Of a stretch of DNA of 52,552 nucleotides, positions 52,551 to 52,552 are shown piece after piece. Below the pieces are notes generated by a model. The model worked only from the letters and a program-made list of their open reading frames with translations, was not told the DNA's origin and made no database searches. Both the position numbers and the translations under genes were made by a program. Source of the stretch: Candidatus Krumholzibacteriota bacterium (GTDB taxonomy: Bacteria > Krumholzibacteriota > Krumholzibacteriia > JAJRXK01); assembly GCA_029262065.1 (NCBI GenBank), contig JAJDAC010000058.1, forward strand, positions 1-52,552, in the 5' to 3' direction. Each line of letters begins with the position of its first letter. Within the stretch, counting starts at the first letter, position 1.

Positions 52551-52552
52551 GC

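Overview
The window is about 52.5 kb of GC-rich bacterial chromosome. The cell is Gram-negative: there is an MlaFED/MCE-type lipid transport operon, several lipoproteins and an outer-membrane-barrel-like protein. It is probably a free-living member of an FCB-type lineage (Eisenbacteria, Krumholzibacteriota or Latescibacterota would fit). The evidence for that is the mix of housekeeping operons with large secreted SdrD-type repeat proteins, small secreted proteins ending in ESWGA[VI]K-L-Y(R), and a Cys4 L31. The phylum call is inference only. I see no phage, insertion sequence or CRISPR array.

Layout. 1-1147: a minus-strand tRNA-Thr/Tyr/Gly/Thr-tuf operon in the same order as E. coli thrU-tyrU-glyT-thrT-tufB, with a good promoter. 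1474-10233: accessory genes, namely a subtilisin-like lipoprotein, the remnant of a Fic gene, a PadR/membrane-protein pair with tandem palindromic operators, a BNR lipoprotein and a 1050-residue SdrD-B/C-terminal-repeat surface protein. 10525-17982: one tightly packed minus-strand operon, mlaE-mlaF-mlaD-radA-ispD-ispF-ddl-cysS, in which the last four junctions overlap by 4 bp. 18025-25752: accessory genes, namely a GH113-like/gamma-glutamyltransferase fusion, a VOC protein, a class V aminotransferase, three small secreted proteins with a shared C-terminal signature, and a DinB-family protein.

25803-34514: dnaB (with a consensus DnaA box upstream), a histidine-rich polytopic membrane protein, a family 4 uracil-DNA glycosylase, coaBC, rpoZ, gmk, yicC and a divergent short rqcH/NFACT gene. 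34717-43122: a Cys-type deiodinase-like lipoprotein abutting selB end to end, then murA, a barrel protein, prmC, prfA, a DUF1385 protein and rpmE, which is a widely conserved translation-termination/cell-wall neighbourhood. 43177-47155: a DUF6624 protein, rho (with two strong leader hairpins and no clear start codon) and a TPR lipoprotein with a long leader behind a consensus promoter. 47192-52552: priA and a two-component module of two CheY-like receivers flanking a GAF-HisKA-HATPase-GAF-HD-GYP-like kinase whose HD motif is degenerate.

The genes therefore fall into a core part (translation, replication restart, isoprenoid and peptidoglycan precursors, CoA, selenocysteine insertion) with islands of secreted and surface proteins between the operons. 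The most unusual items are the glycosidase/GGT fusion that lacks its expected catalytic nucleophile, the shared C-terminal signature of the small secreted proteins, the rho leader and the PadR double operator.
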